From: Heritagella_A intestinalis
GTDB lineage: Bacteria > Bacillota > Clostridia > Oscillospirales > Acutalibacteraceae
DNA: 64,000 nt
Direction of reading: 5' to 3'
NCBI GenBank assembly: GCA_904418995.1
Contig: CAJFQF010000010.1
Span: 1-64,000, forward strand
Part shown: piece by piece, positions 17,631-26,060 of the stretch
Layout of the letters: every line of letters begins with the position of its first letter
How positions within the stretch are numbered: the stretch's first letter is position 1
Position numbers and translations under genes: made by a program
The notes under the pieces: generated by a model
Database searches by the model: none
Told to the model about the DNA's origin: nothing
What the model saw: only the letters and a program-made list of their open reading frames with translations

Positions 17631-17762
17631 GGAAACGTTCTCCTTCTCTTCTTCGGAGCAGCTCTGATTTTCTTGTGAAAATTTTATGAAAGATACAGCT
17701 CCTCAGATTTTTATTATGGTCTTTTCAACGACTATTTTGTGCTGTCATATAAAATTTATGAA

Positions 17763-17801
17763 AAAACACTGCCGGTTTACTGTTATCGACAGTGTTTTAT
17801 C
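17763..17801 (-). terminator. Terminator downstream of the lipoprotein pseudogene
   Basis: The stem aaaacactg / cagtgtttt, read on the minus strand, is followed by TTTTTTCAT. It probably ends the histidine operon transcript and the broken gene behind it. The rest of 17631-17943 shows nothing recognisable. Confidence 0.65.
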
Positions 17802-17943
17802 CATTATACCCTTGTTTCCTGAGAAGGTCAATAGCTAAACCGCTATAGTTTCTGTTTTTTCTATGTTTCCCTTAGGTCAGTTTACGCGGCAGGAAAACTA
17901 TTTTAGCGCTTGCAGAGACTATTGGAATGAACCGTAATGGTCA

Positions 17944-18683
17944 TCATTCATCGCTAAAAACAAACGAACTGCTTGTAACGTCGATATTGATCTTTGCGGT
18001 ACCATTTCCACTTGTGTAGTCATAGCTTGTGCTAAGCATATCATATGCAGGCCAACTGCTGGGAACCGAAACAGACGAAGTGGAGATTTTTGCGTTGACA
18101 GCAAAATCATGGACGCCGCCCATAGACAGGGAACAGGAACTCGTATTTCCCGTGTAATTTAACGTCTTATTATAGTCAGACGGAAGGCTAGCCATGACGG
18201 AACTGGCGTTGCTTGTCACAGTGATATTCGCATTGATTGCTGGCAGGATCAGCGAACTTCCTTCAGAGACACCCGTGATGAGACCATAGCTTTGATCGGG
18301 AATGTAGACGACAACATTATCTTCATTATTTGTCTCTGGCTTCCTGTCCGTTACCTTGATTTCAAAGGTCGAACCGTTTGTCGTAGTCGTGACAGCCTAC
18401 TCGTTCTTGTCATATTCGCAGCGATACTGCCCATCGCTGGCGAAACGAACTTCCACAGGGACCCTTCAGCAGTAATCTTCAAACCGTCCACTGTTTCCTC
18501 TGGTTGAGCGGATTCCATTTCCGTTTCGTTTTGGGAAACACTGGACTCTGTTACTGCGCTGGAAGCCGGCTCGCCCGTGCTAACTTCAGATTCCGTTCCC
18601 GGTTGACACCCTGTAAAAGCAAAAGACACTAGTAATATCAATCCCAACAAACTGGAAATTGCCTTTTTCATACCATTACACAT
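17944..18683 (-). pseudogene. Broken lipoprotein gene (one frameshift and one in-frame TAG)
   Basis: The first part (from 18683) starts with a lipoprotein signal, MKKAISSLLG... with lipobox FTGC, followed by a Ser/Thr/Glu-rich linker. The frame shifts near 18420-18445, after LWKFVSPAM. In the new frame the sequence runs SDGQYRCEYDKNE, then TAG at 18397-18399, then continues AVTTTTNGSTFEIKV and on to a TGA at 17944. Both breaks lie within about 50 bases, so the intact protein would have had about 245 residues. The domain behind the anchor is unrecognised. The gene begins 29 bases after hisE on the same strand and is less G+C-rich than its neighbours. Assembly error at one break is possible. 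Confidence 0.7.
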
Positions 18684-18712
18684 TCTTCTTCTCCGCTGTC
18701 ACCGAAATTAGC

Positions 18713-19039
18713 TCAGGTATTTTTGTCCACCTGGTGGAATGTCTTCAGATTGCCGGTTTTCTCGCTGCGCTTCTCCAGTTCGGCCTCCACCTCTTCCAGT
18801 GAAATGCCCTCGTTGACCATGAGAACCATCAAGTGATACAACAGGTCGGAAATTTCCAGCACCGTTTCGCGGTTGTCGCCGTTTTTAGCGGCAATAATCA
18901 CCTCGCTGCACTCTTCCCCGCACTTTTTCAGAATTTTATCCAGGCCCTTTTCAAAGAGATAGCAAGTGTAGGAGCCTTCCTTCTTCTCTTCTTTCCGGCC
19001 AACTACCGTCTGATACAAAGACTGCAATGCGTCATTCAT
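18713..19039 (-). CDS. hisE: Phosphoribosyl-ATP pyrophosphatase
   Basis: 108 residues. The MazG-like helical fold is shown by the metal-binding GEECSEVIIAAK and EISDLLYHLMV motifs. It hydrolyses phosphoribosyl-ATP to phosphoribosyl-AMP, step 2 of histidine synthesis. In many bacteria HisE is fused behind HisI, but here it is free and HisI is attached to HisA instead. The start follows GAAAGGAA. It is the last intact gene of the his operon, 24 bases after hisA/hisI. Confidence 0.95.
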   Translation of the reverse strand: MNDALQSLYQTVVGRKEEKKEGSYTCYLFEKGLDKILKKCGEECSEVIIAAKNGDNRETVLEISDLLYHLMVLMVNEGISLEEVEAELEKRSEKTGNLKTFHQVDKNT

Positions 19040-19063
19040 ATTTGCTCGTTCCTTTCTATGGGA

Positions 19064-20137
19064 TTATTCTTTCCAAATGGTCTTATAAAAACAGCTGTGG
19101 GAACCGGTGTGGCAGGCATTCCCCGTCTGGATGACCTTGACCAGCAGGGTGTCATCGTCACAATCAGCGGAGATAGACACTACCTTCTGCACATGGCCGG
19201 AGGTAGCCCCTTTATTCCAGAGGTTCTGGCGGCTCCGGCTATAGAACCAGGTGTACCCTGTGGAGAAGGTGCGCTTCAGGGATTCCCGATTCATATAAGC
19301 CAGCATCAGCACCTCCCCAGTGGCGGCCTCCTGAACAATAGCGGGAATCAGGTCGCCTTTGTGGAAATACTGCTCGATAAAGTCATCCATGGCCTCTTCC
19401 GGATGCATATGATTCCCGGAGATCCGGTGGGCAGCAAGCAGCGCCGCCTTTAAATCCAGGCTGCCCGCATAGAGGGATTTGCCGCAGATGGCCCCATAGA
19501 GGTTCAGGTCGTGGAGGTCAATAATGTCCTTCAGGTTGCTGACGCCGCCGCTGGCAATAATATTGCAGGAAACCGCGTTATTGATCTTGTCCAGCATATC
19601 CAGGTTCGGGCCGTTGAGGGTGCCGTCCTTGGAAATATCCGTGACAATCAGGTAGCGCACGCCGATGTCCTCCATGCGCTTGGCCATTTCCAGATAATCC
19701 ACATCGGAGGTTTCCAGCCAACCGGCTGCCGCCACCTTGCCGCCCCGGGCATCGATGCCCACAGCAATGCGTTTGCCGTATTTGGCTACCGCCTCTTTGA
19801 CAAAGTCCGGGTTCTGCAACGCAGCGGAACCCAGAATCACCCGGGAAACCCCGCCTTCCAGATATTCCTCCACGGTTTTCATGTCCCGGATGCCGCCGCC
19901 TATCTCCACGCGAAGGCCGGTATTCCCAATCACCCGGAAAATCGTTTCGCGGTTCATGGGCTTCCCGTTTTTTGCGCCGTCCAAATCTACCATATGGAGC
20001 CAGCGGGCCCCTTTTTCCTCAAAGCCCTTTGCTGTTTCCAATGCGTCTTCCGCCACTTTTTCCGCAGTGGAGAATTCCCCCTGGTGGAGGCGCACACACT
20101 GCCCTTCATGCAAATCAATGGCAGGCAAAATTACCAT
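19064..20137 (-). CDS. hisA/hisI: HisA-HisI fusion: ProFAR isomerase plus phosphoribosyl-AMP cyclohydrolase
   Basis: 357 residues in one frame. Residues about 1-240 form a HisA TIM barrel, with VILPAIDLHEG at the start, VDLDGAKNG, VEIGGGIRD and the later Asp in IVTDISKDGT. Residues about 245-357 form a complete HisI domain, with IPAIVQEAATGEVLMLAYMN, WFYSRSRQNLWNKG, the Zn/Mg motif ISADCDDDTLL and ACHTGSHSCF. The product should catalyse steps 3 and 4 of histidine synthesis. I take the second ATG (MVILPAID), which has GGAAGG at proper distance. HisI is normally alone or fused to HisE, so this partner choice is unusual. Confidence 0.93.
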   Translation of the reverse strand: MVILPAIDLHEGQCVRLHQGEFSTAEKVAEDALETAKGFEEKGARWLHMVDLDGAKNGKPMNRETIFRVIGNTGLRVEIGGGIRDMKTVEEYLEGGVSRVILGSAALQNPDFVKEAVAKYGKRIAVGIDARGGKVAAAGWLETSDVDYLEMAKRMEDIGVRYLIVTDISKDGTLNGPNLDMLDKINNAVSCNIIASGGVSNLKDIIDLHDLNLYGAICGKSLYAGSLDLKAALLAAHRISGNHMHPEEAMDDFIEQYFHKGDLIPAIVQEAATGEVLMLAYMNRESLKRTFSTGYTWFYSRSRQNLWNKGATSGHVQKVVSISADCDDDTLLVKVIQTGNACHTGSHSCFYKTIWKE

Positions 20138-20192
20138 ATACATTCCTTCCTTCTCCCCGCTGGTCGGGGCTTTCTCAAATAAAAATCATCGA

Positions 20193-20774
20193 TTACAGCA
20201 TCCCCTTTGTGGAGAGGACGCCGCCATTATTGGGGGCAACAGCCAGTCGGAGGGCATGAGCTGCCGCTTTAAACAGAGCTTCAATCATATGATGGGAGTT
20301 TTTCCCGTATTCTACCCGAAGATGCAGGGTCATGCCGCTGTTCACCGCAAACGCCCGGAAAAATTCCTCGGTCATGCAGGTGTCGAAATCCCCTACCCGC
20401 TCTTCCGGAAACTCTCCCTGGAACACCAGATAGGGCCGGCCGCTGATGTCCACCGAAGCAAAGGCCAATGCCTCGTCCATGGGAATAAAGAAACTGCCAA
20501 ACCGGCAGATGCCGCCCTTATCCCCTAAGGCCTGTCCAAAGGCCTTCCCCAGCACAATGCCGGTGTCCTCGATGGTGTGGTGGCAATCCACATACAAGTC
20601 CCCTTCTGCATGAAGGGAAAGGCCAAAGCCCCCGTGAACTGCCAGGGCTGTGAGCATATGGTCGAAAAATCCAATTCCCGTCTCCACCTTCACCGGGCCT
20701 CCATCCAGAGAGACAAAAGCGGTGATGTCCGTTTCTTTGGAGGTGCGGGTCACTTGCGCAGTGCGCTGACTCAT
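20193..20774 (-). CDS. hisB: Imidazoleglycerol-phosphate dehydratase
   Basis: 193 residues, a monofunctional HisB without the phosphatase domain found in enterobacteria. The manganese-binding repeats are visible: GFFDHMLTALAVHG, DCHHTIEDTGI, and the second-half counterpart KNSHHMIEALFKAAAHAL. It performs step 6 of the pathway. The start is the ATG of MSQRTAQ, with AAAGGAG eight bases upstream. A GTG three codons earlier overlaps the hisC stop but sits on the ribosome site itself. Confidence 0.95.
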   Translation of the reverse strand: MSQRTAQVTRTSKETDITAFVSLDGGPVKVETGIGFFDHMLTALAVHGGFGLSLHAEGDLYVDCHHTIEDTGIVLGKAFGQALGDKGGICRFGSFFIPMDEALAFASVDISGRPYLVFQGEFPEERVGDFDTCMTEEFFRAFAVNSGMTLHLRVEYGKNSHHMIEALFKAAAHALRLAVAPNNGGVLSTKGML

Positions 20775-20779
20775 AGCCT

Positions 20780-21844
20780 TCACTCCTTTCCTGCGTCCCG
20801 GAGGAACCGGGCCAATGCTTCCAATACGGCGGCGTTTTCCTGTAGGGTTCCCGCTGTAATCCGCAGATAGCCGGGGAATTTCCGCACAGCGATACTCTGC
20901 CCCAACAGATAGGCATGAGCTTCTTCCGCTTTCTCCATGCGCAGGAAGGCAAAGTTGGTGCAGCTCTCATAGACATGGAGAGCCTGGGGAAATTCTCTTT
21001 CCAGTTCTTTCAGGCCGGCCAGCAGTTCCTCCCGGGAGCGGAGAATTTTCTCCAACGCCGTCTGAGACGCTTCTTTGCGCCCCAGCAGGGCCGCCCCCGC
21101 CGCCTGGGAGAAGGAGTTCACATTATAAGGGGACTTCACCGCTTTCAAGGCGTTGGTCAAGGGCAGGGAAGCCACCGCAAACCCCAGCCGCAGAGCCGCG
21201 CCGCCAAAAGCCTTGGAGCAGGTCCGCAAAATCATCAGGTTGTCGTAGTCCTGGAATTCCGGCAGCAAGCTCTGGTCCCAAAAGTCCATATAGGCCTCAT
21301 CCAGCACCACCAGGGCTTCCACCGAGGAAATCAGGCGGCGCACCTCCTCCCGGCCAAGGCCCAGAGAGGTGGGGTTGCAGGGATTGGAGAAAATCAGCAG
21401 CTTAATGTCCTGCTCCCGGCACACCCGAATGACTTCGTCTACATCAATCTGCAAATTCTCCGGCTTTTGCAGCGTCACCGGGACGCCCTCCGACAGGCTC
21501 CCGTAGAACCGGTACATGGAGAATTCCGGTTCCAGGGTCAGGAAACGGTCTCCCTTCTCCAAAAAGGAATTGCAGATAATCGAAATCAACTCGTCGGAGC
21601 CATTTCCGGCTGTGACGTTCTCCACCGGCACCTGGTAGTAGTCCGCAAAGGCCTGGCACAGCTGCGTGGCCAAAGGGTCCGGATACCGGTTCAGAGCCAG
21701 GTGGGAAGCAATGCGGGCATACTCCTGCTGCAGGTCTTCCGGCAGGCTGAAAAAGGACTCATTGGCGTCCAGCCGGATGGCATATTCTCCGGAAATGGGG
21801 TCGTAGGGCTTTAAATTACGAATTTTATCGTTCAGTTGATACAT
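20780..21844 (-). CDS. hisC: Histidinol-phosphate aminotransferase
   Basis: 354 residues of PLP-dependent class I/II aminotransferase fold. IRLDANESFF lies at the N-terminus, NPCNPTSLG is the substrate and cofactor region, VLDEAYMDF holds the PLP-ring Asp, and the Schiff-base lysine is in RTCSKAFGGAALRLGFA. It converts imidazole-acetol phosphate to histidinol phosphate. GAAGGGAG precedes the ATG. It lies between hisD (46-base gap) and hisB (five-base gap). Confidence 0.95.
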   Translation of the reverse strand: MYQLNDKIRNLKPYDPISGEYAIRLDANESFFSLPEDLQQEYARIASHLALNRYPDPLATQLCQAFADYYQVPVENVTAGNGSDELISIICNSFLEKGDRFLTLEPEFSMYRFYGSLSEGVPVTLQKPENLQIDVDEVIRVCREQDIKLLIFSNPCNPTSLGLGREEVRRLISSVEALVVLDEAYMDFWDQSLLPEFQDYDNLMILRTCSKAFGGAALRLGFAVASLPLTNALKAVKSPYNVNSFSQAAGAALLGRKEASQTALEKILRSREELLAGLKELEREFPQALHVYESCTNFAFLRMEKAEEAHAYLLGQSIAVRKFPGYLRITAGTLQENAAVLEALARFLRDAGKE

Positions 21845-21890
21845 AGGCGGCTCCCTTCTGCCGGGTAGGCCGGCATTTTTTCTTGATGGC

Positions 21891-23180
21891 TTATTCTTCT
21901 CCCCGCACCCGGATGGAGTTGGCGTGGGCGGTGAGGCCCTCGGTTTCCGCCAGCCGGATAATATCCTCCGAAGCCGCCTGCAAAGCGGGCTGGGTGTAGT
22001 AGATAAAGCTGGACTTCTTCACAAAGCTATCCACAGAAAGGGGCGAGAAGAACCGGGCGGTGCCGCTGGTGGGGAGCACGTGGTTGGGGCCGGCAAAGTA
22101 ATCCCCCAAGGGCTCCGGGGAGTAATTGCCCAGGAACACAGAACCGGCGTTATCCAACCGCCCTACATACTCCATAGGATTGGCGCAGCAGACTTCCAGG
22201 TGCTCCGGGGCCAGGTCGTTGGCAAACTCCACGGCCTCGTCCATGGTCTCGCAGACGATAACCGCGCCGAAATTGGTCAGGGATTCCTCAATAATCTCCC
22301 GGCGGGAAAGGTGCTGCACCTGCTCCTGAAGCTGGGCCACGGTCTCCTGGGCCAGCTTCTCACTGGTGGTGATGAGAATCGCCGAAGCCATGCGGTCATG
22401 CTCCGCCTGGGACATCAGGTCCGCCGCCAGATAAGCGGGTTTCGCGGTTTCATCCGCCACAATGAGGATTTCGCTGGGGCCGGCAATCATGTCGATGTCC
22501 ACGGTGCCGTACAAGTGCTTCTTGGCCGTGGCCACGAAGATATTCCCCGGGCCCACAATCTTGTCCACCTTGGGAACCGTCTCCGTACCATAGGCTAAGG
22601 CCGCTACTGCCTGGGCGCCGCCCATGAGGAACACCCGGTCTACCCCAGCCGCCAGGGCCGCCGCCATAATATCCGGGTTGGGCTTGCCGCCCTTGGCCGG
22701 AGGCGTCACCATGATAATCTCCCCCACCTCGGCAATTTTGGCGGGGATGGCATTCATCAGCACCGAAGAGGGATAGGCCGCCGTACCGCCGGGCACATAG
22801 ATGCCCACCCGGTGCAGGCCCCGCACCCGCTGGCCCATGAGCACTCCATCCTGCTGGGTGGTGAGCCAGCTCTGCTGCTTCTGCCGCTGATGGAAGTCCC
22901 GGATATTGGCCGCTGCTTTTTCCAGCGCGGAAAGGAACTTTGGATCGCACTGAGCGGCCAAGGCCTTCAGCTCTTCCCGGGAAATCTCCGTTTTTTCCGG
23001 AGCAGCCCCATCAAATTTTTCCGTATAGGCCCGCACCGCCGCGTCGCCGTTTTTCCGGACATTCTCCAGAATTTCCGCCACTGCGCCATCCACCTTGCGG
23101 TCGTTTTCCCCGATACGCTCTTTTAATTTTTCAATAAATCCGCGGCAAAGCTCCGCGTTGCCGGCTACAGTTTGAATCAT
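21891..23180 (-). CDS. hisD: Histidinol dehydrogenase
   Basis: 429 residues, usual length. YVPGGTAAYPSSVLMNAIPA marks the NAD site, with the zinc and catalytic region DMIAGPSEI and the C-terminal GPNHVLPTSGTARFFSPLSV. It oxidises histidinol to histidine in two NAD-dependent steps. AGGAGGAG precedes the ATG. Nearly 200 bases of A+T-rich sequence separate it from the decayed YcxB copy, so hisD may have an additional promoter there, but I found no convincing one. Confidence 0.96.
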   Translation of the reverse strand: MIQTVAGNAELCRGFIEKLKERIGENDRKVDGAVAEILENVRKNGDAAVRAYTEKFDGAAPEKTEISREELKALAAQCDPKFLSALEKAAANIRDFHQRQKQQSWLTTQQDGVLMGQRVRGLHRVGIYVPGGTAAYPSSVLMNAIPAKIAEVGEIIMVTPPAKGGKPNPDIMAAALAAGVDRVFLMGGAQAVAALAYGTETVPKVDKIVGPGNIFVATAKKHLYGTVDIDMIAGPSEILIVADETAKPAYLAADLMSQAEHDRMASAILITTSEKLAQETVAQLQEQVQHLSRREIIEESLTNFGAVIVCETMDEAVEFANDLAPEHLEVCCANPMEYVGRLDNAGSVFLGNYSPEPLGDYFAGPNHVLPTSGTARFFSPLSVDSFVKKSSFIYYTQPALQAASEDIIRLAETEGLTAHANSIRVRGEE

Positions 23181-23377
23181 GAAAACTCCTCCTACTCTAT
23201 TAAAATTTTATTTTCTTTTTTTATCACAAATCGCGTTCCAAACGGCGTTCCAACTTCTCTCGATAAATTTACGATCCGGTATAGCAAGCCATACGAAACT
23301 GGGAAACACCAGATAATGCACATCTTTTGTATTTGAAACGGACATACTATCCATCTTGCGGCCCTTTTCCCAATATA

Positions 23378-23557
23378 CTATCTTTTCATCAATTTTCTTT
23401 TTGTCTGAATTTCCATAGCCTGGAGCACTGCTTCAAAGGTTCCCTGGGAAAAACCATCCGCCCGATAGATCCCCAAAATCTGATGGGAAAACAAGATCAG
23501 GCGCAAAAGGCCGTCACACCAGACCCCTTTGACCTCCCGATAGGATACGGAAACCAG
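23378..23557 (-). pseudogene. Remnant of a second YcxB-like gene (C-terminal 59 codons)
   Basis: After the TAA of the YcxB-like gene and one in-frame TGA, the minus strand is open for 59 codons to a TAG at 23378. The translation includes REVKGVWCD, then ADGFSQGTFEAVLQAMEIQT and RKLMKR. This lines up over its whole length with the end of the intact neighbour, which reads YEDIRKVRYH, EDGFIQGDFDTVCRCMEAHS and RKLRKK. It has no start or N-terminal membrane part of its own. The simplest reading is a tandem duplication followed by loss of the front of the second copy; a C-terminal domain swap is another possibility. Confidence 0.75.
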
Positions 23558-23569
23558 TCAAGAGGAAGT

Positions 23570-24106
23570 TTATTTTTTCCGCAGTTTCCGGCCGGAATGG
23601 GCTTCCATACAGCGGCACACCGTGTCAAAATCCCCCTGGATAAATCCGTCCTCCTGGAGCATCACGCAGACCAAATGGGACGCAGACAGAAAATGCAGAT
23701 GCTTGTGGTACCGTACTTTCCGGATATCCTCATAGCGCAGCACCTGCACCGGCACACCGCCCTGCCGCTTTTCCATGCGGTTTTGGAAAAATACCCACTG
23801 CACCCGGCTGTCCCGGGATTCCAGCATTTTCATCTGGCGGTATCTGAAAATGCCCCCTACATACGGGAGCGCGTAAACGAATAAGAGAAGTAGCGTGATT
23901 TCCAAAAACATCTCCCAGAGCCCATCGGGATAGTCTCCGGAAGAGGCGAACACCAACACACCCAGAAGCAAATACAGCCAAACGAGGAAGGCCACCAAGC
24001 AAACCACCACGGTATAGGGCATCCGCCGAAACAGCCAAGCCACACCGGCGATATATTCCTTTTTGGTCAGCGTCCGTTCATAAATGGCAATGGGTTCTTC
24101 GTTCAT
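23570..24106 (-). CDS. YcxB-like membrane protein inside the his operon
   Basis: 178 residues. Two hydrophobic segments (about 30-55, VVVCLVAFLVWLYLLLGVLV, and about 65-85) precede a soluble C-terminal domain with YEDIRKVRYHKHLHFL and ending in GRKLRKK. The plan of two helices plus a PH-like tail with conserved aromatic and charged residues resembles the YcxB C-terminal-domain family, whose role is unknown. The ATG overlaps the hisG stop by four bases (ATGA), so it is translated with the his genes. A fragment of a second copy follows. The family call is by appearance only. Confidence 0.6.
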   Translation of the reverse strand: MNEEPIAIYERTLTKKEYIAGVAWLFRRMPYTVVVCLVAFLVWLYLLLGVLVFASSGDYPDGLWEMFLEITLLLLFVYALPYVGGIFRYRQMKMLESRDSRVQWVFFQNRMEKRQGGVPVQVLRYEDIRKVRYHKHLHFLSASHLVCVMLQEDGFIQGDFDTVCRCMEAHSGRKLRKK

Positions 24107-24756
24107 TTCTCCTCTTCCTTTCCGGTCTCCTTGATAGCCGCTTCCATTCGGGCAGCCAGGGATTCGATTTCCTTCTTCCGGAGTTTCATGCTGGCAATAT
24201 TGACAATCAGCCGGGCGGAAATATCCGCCACAAACTCCTTGACTTCCAGGCCGTTTTCCTTCAGGGTGGAGCCGGTCTCCACAATATCCACAATGGCATC
24301 GGAGAGGCCCAGCAAGGGGGCCAGCTCCACAGAGCCCTCGATTTTGATGACCTTCACATCCATGGCCTTTCCTTCAAAAAAGGCCCGAGTCACGTTAGGA
24401 TATTTGGAAGCCACGGTTTTTTCCGAAAAGCCCTGGTAAAAGTCCTGGTCCTTGGGGCCTGCCAGAGCAAACCGGCACCGGCCAAAGCCTAAATCCAGCA
24501 CTTCGTAAAAGCGGCTGCCGTTTTCCATGATGGTATCCTTGCCTACCACGCCCAAATCGCACACGCCGTGCTCTACATAGGTAATCACATCGGCGGCCTT
24601 GGCCAGCACTACTTCAATTTGCCCATCCCCGATGGGGAGGATGAGCTGCCGGCCTTTGTGATGGACGCTGGTGCAGTCGATGCCCATTTTTTCCAGCAGC
24701 GCCACGGTGTCCTTTTCCAAACGTCCCTTTGTCAGGGCAATGCGCAGCGGTTTCAT
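24103..24756 (-). CDS. hisG: ATP phosphoribosyltransferase, short form
   Basis: 217 residues, the short HisG form that lacks the regulatory C-terminal domain and requires HisZ. LRIALTKGRLEKDTVALLEK at the start, VEHGVCDLGVVGKDTI, and the PRPP-binding region SDAIVDIVETGSTLKENGL are diagnostic. It makes phosphoribosyl-ATP, the committed step. The start is ATG at 24756, overlapping the hisZ stop by four bases; a frame open to 24858 would intrude into hisZ. Feedback inhibition by histidine is expected to act through HisZ. Confidence 0.96.
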   Translation of the reverse strand: MKPLRIALTKGRLEKDTVALLEKMGIDCTSVHHKGRQLILPIGDGQIEVVLAKAADVITYVEHGVCDLGVVGKDTIMENGSRFYEVLDLGFGRCRFALAGPKDQDFYQGFSEKTVASKYPNVTRAFFEGKAMDVKVIKIEGSVELAPLLGLSDAIVDIVETGSTLKENGLEVKEFVADISARLIVNIASMKLRKKEIESLAARMEAAIKETGKEEEK

Positions 24757-25958
24757 TGAACAGCGCCCCCTTTCACAATCCCGTTTTCGCCCACAACATC
24801 CACCCGGGGAATGGCCTTGGCTTTGGCCAGGGCCTTGGCTTCCTCCAGGGAATCGCACAGGGCATTTTCACAGATGAGGCCTTCCTGCTGCCAGAGCTGG
24901 GAGGCGTATTGCAGGGCGGCCAATTCCTGGCCTGCTTCCCCATAGACCAGCACATCCGGCTTGCGTACCGGCGCGCCCTGGCCCCGCTTGACCATAGCCT
25001 GGGCCACAGCGTCCACGTTGACGGAGAAGCCCACCGCAGGCATGGGGGCGTCAAACCGGGACAATAGATTGTCGTAGCGGCCTCCCAGGAGCACGGCATC
25101 GCCCCACTCCTCCACATAGGCGCTGAACACCACGCCGGTATAGTAGTCGTTGCGCTGTACCAGCCCTAAATCCACCATCATCCGGTCCCCAAGGCCCAGG
25201 GCCCGCAGGGACTCGTAAAGGCTTTGCAGGTATTGCAGGGGCTCCCGGGCTTCTTCCCCGGGGCACAGGGCCAGAGCTTCATCAATGACTTCCGCCCCGC
25301 CGAAAAGCCGGGGCAGCCGCCCCATGGCTCGGACGGCCGGGCTGTCCTCCAACCCTTCCAGCAGCGTACTCAGAGCGGCATAGTTTTTGGATTCAATAGT
25401 GCTGCGCAGCTCCTCCCGCTCTTCCTCGGTAATGGGGAGCTCCGCCGCCAAGGCCCGGAAAAAGCCCGCGTGGCCGATTTCCATTCGGAAGCCGGGCAGG
25501 CAGCTCTCCATGGCCTGGACTGCCAACGCCACCGCTTCAATGTCCGCCCGGCGGCCTCCGGCTCCCAGCAGCTCCACGCCGGCCTCCATGGTCTCGTTGC
25601 TCCGGCCGGTAAGGCTGGGATTATTTCGATAAATAGGCTGGCTGTAGTAGAACCGCATGGGCTTCTCCATGTTTTGCAGCCGGGTAGCGGCCAACCGGGC
25701 AATGGGTGTGGTGGTATCGGGCCGAAGCACCAGGAGCCGGCCCTTGGGGTCGCTCATCTTATACAGCACCTCTTGGGAGATGCCCGAACGGTGGGGATCA
25801 AACACATCGTAGAACTCCACCCCCGGGGTCACCGCTTCCTGGTAACCGTGGGACGCAAACACCTCTTCCAGCTTCTCTTCTGCCAGACGCCTAGCGGCGC
25901 AGGCTTCAAAGAGCAGATCCCGCGTCCCCTCCGGCGTGATTTTATTATAAAGCTTCAT
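24753..25958 (-). CDS. hisZ: ATP phosphoribosyltransferase regulatory subunit
   Basis: 401 residues, a histidyl-tRNA synthetase paralogue without the anticodon-binding tail. TPEGTRDLLFEACAARR at the start corresponds to class II motif 1 context, and VLRPDTTTPIARLAATRL to motif 2. The later GRYDNLLSRFDAPMPAVGFS is the histidine-binding loop region. It forms a hetero-octamer with short HisG and provides histidine feedback. It is the first gene of the his operon, with a near-consensus promoter at 26002-26031 and AGGAAG before the ATG. Confidence 0.94.
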   Translation of the reverse strand: MKLYNKITPEGTRDLLFEACAARRLAEEKLEEVFASHGYQEAVTPGVEFYDVFDPHRSGISQEVLYKMSDPKGRLLVLRPDTTTPIARLAATRLQNMEKPMRFYYSQPIYRNNPSLTGRSNETMEAGVELLGAGGRRADIEAVALAVQAMESCLPGFRMEIGHAGFFRALAAELPITEEEREELRSTIESKNYAALSTLLEGLEDSPAVRAMGRLPRLFGGAEVIDEALALCPGEEAREPLQYLQSLYESLRALGLGDRMMVDLGLVQRNDYYTGVVFSAYVEEWGDAVLLGGRYDNLLSRFDAPMPAVGFSVNVDAVAQAMVKRGQGAPVRKPDVLVYGEAGQELAALQYASQLWQQEGLICENALCDSLEEAKALAKAKAIPRVDVVGENGIVKGGAVQ

Positions 25959-26001
25959 CCGCGCTTCCTCGCTTCCTTTTGTTTCGCTTTAGCGTGATGC
26001 T

Positions 26002-26031
26002 ATGATATCATATTCAAGCATCAGCTGTCAA
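26002..26031 (-). promoter_or_regulatory. Sigma-A promoter of the histidine operon
   Basis: Minus-strand TTGACA and TATCAT are separated by 18 bases and lie 44 bases before hisZ. The leader is too short for a T-box, and no attenuator hairpin was seen. Confidence 0.8.
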
Positions 26032-26060
26032 CGGGCTTTGCTCATCTCCCCGGCAGAGCA

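Noticed and set aside
25959..26060. Histidine T-box or attenuator before hisZ
   Set aside because: The promoter is only 44 bases from the start codon, and neither the T-box core nor a His-rich leader peptide is present.
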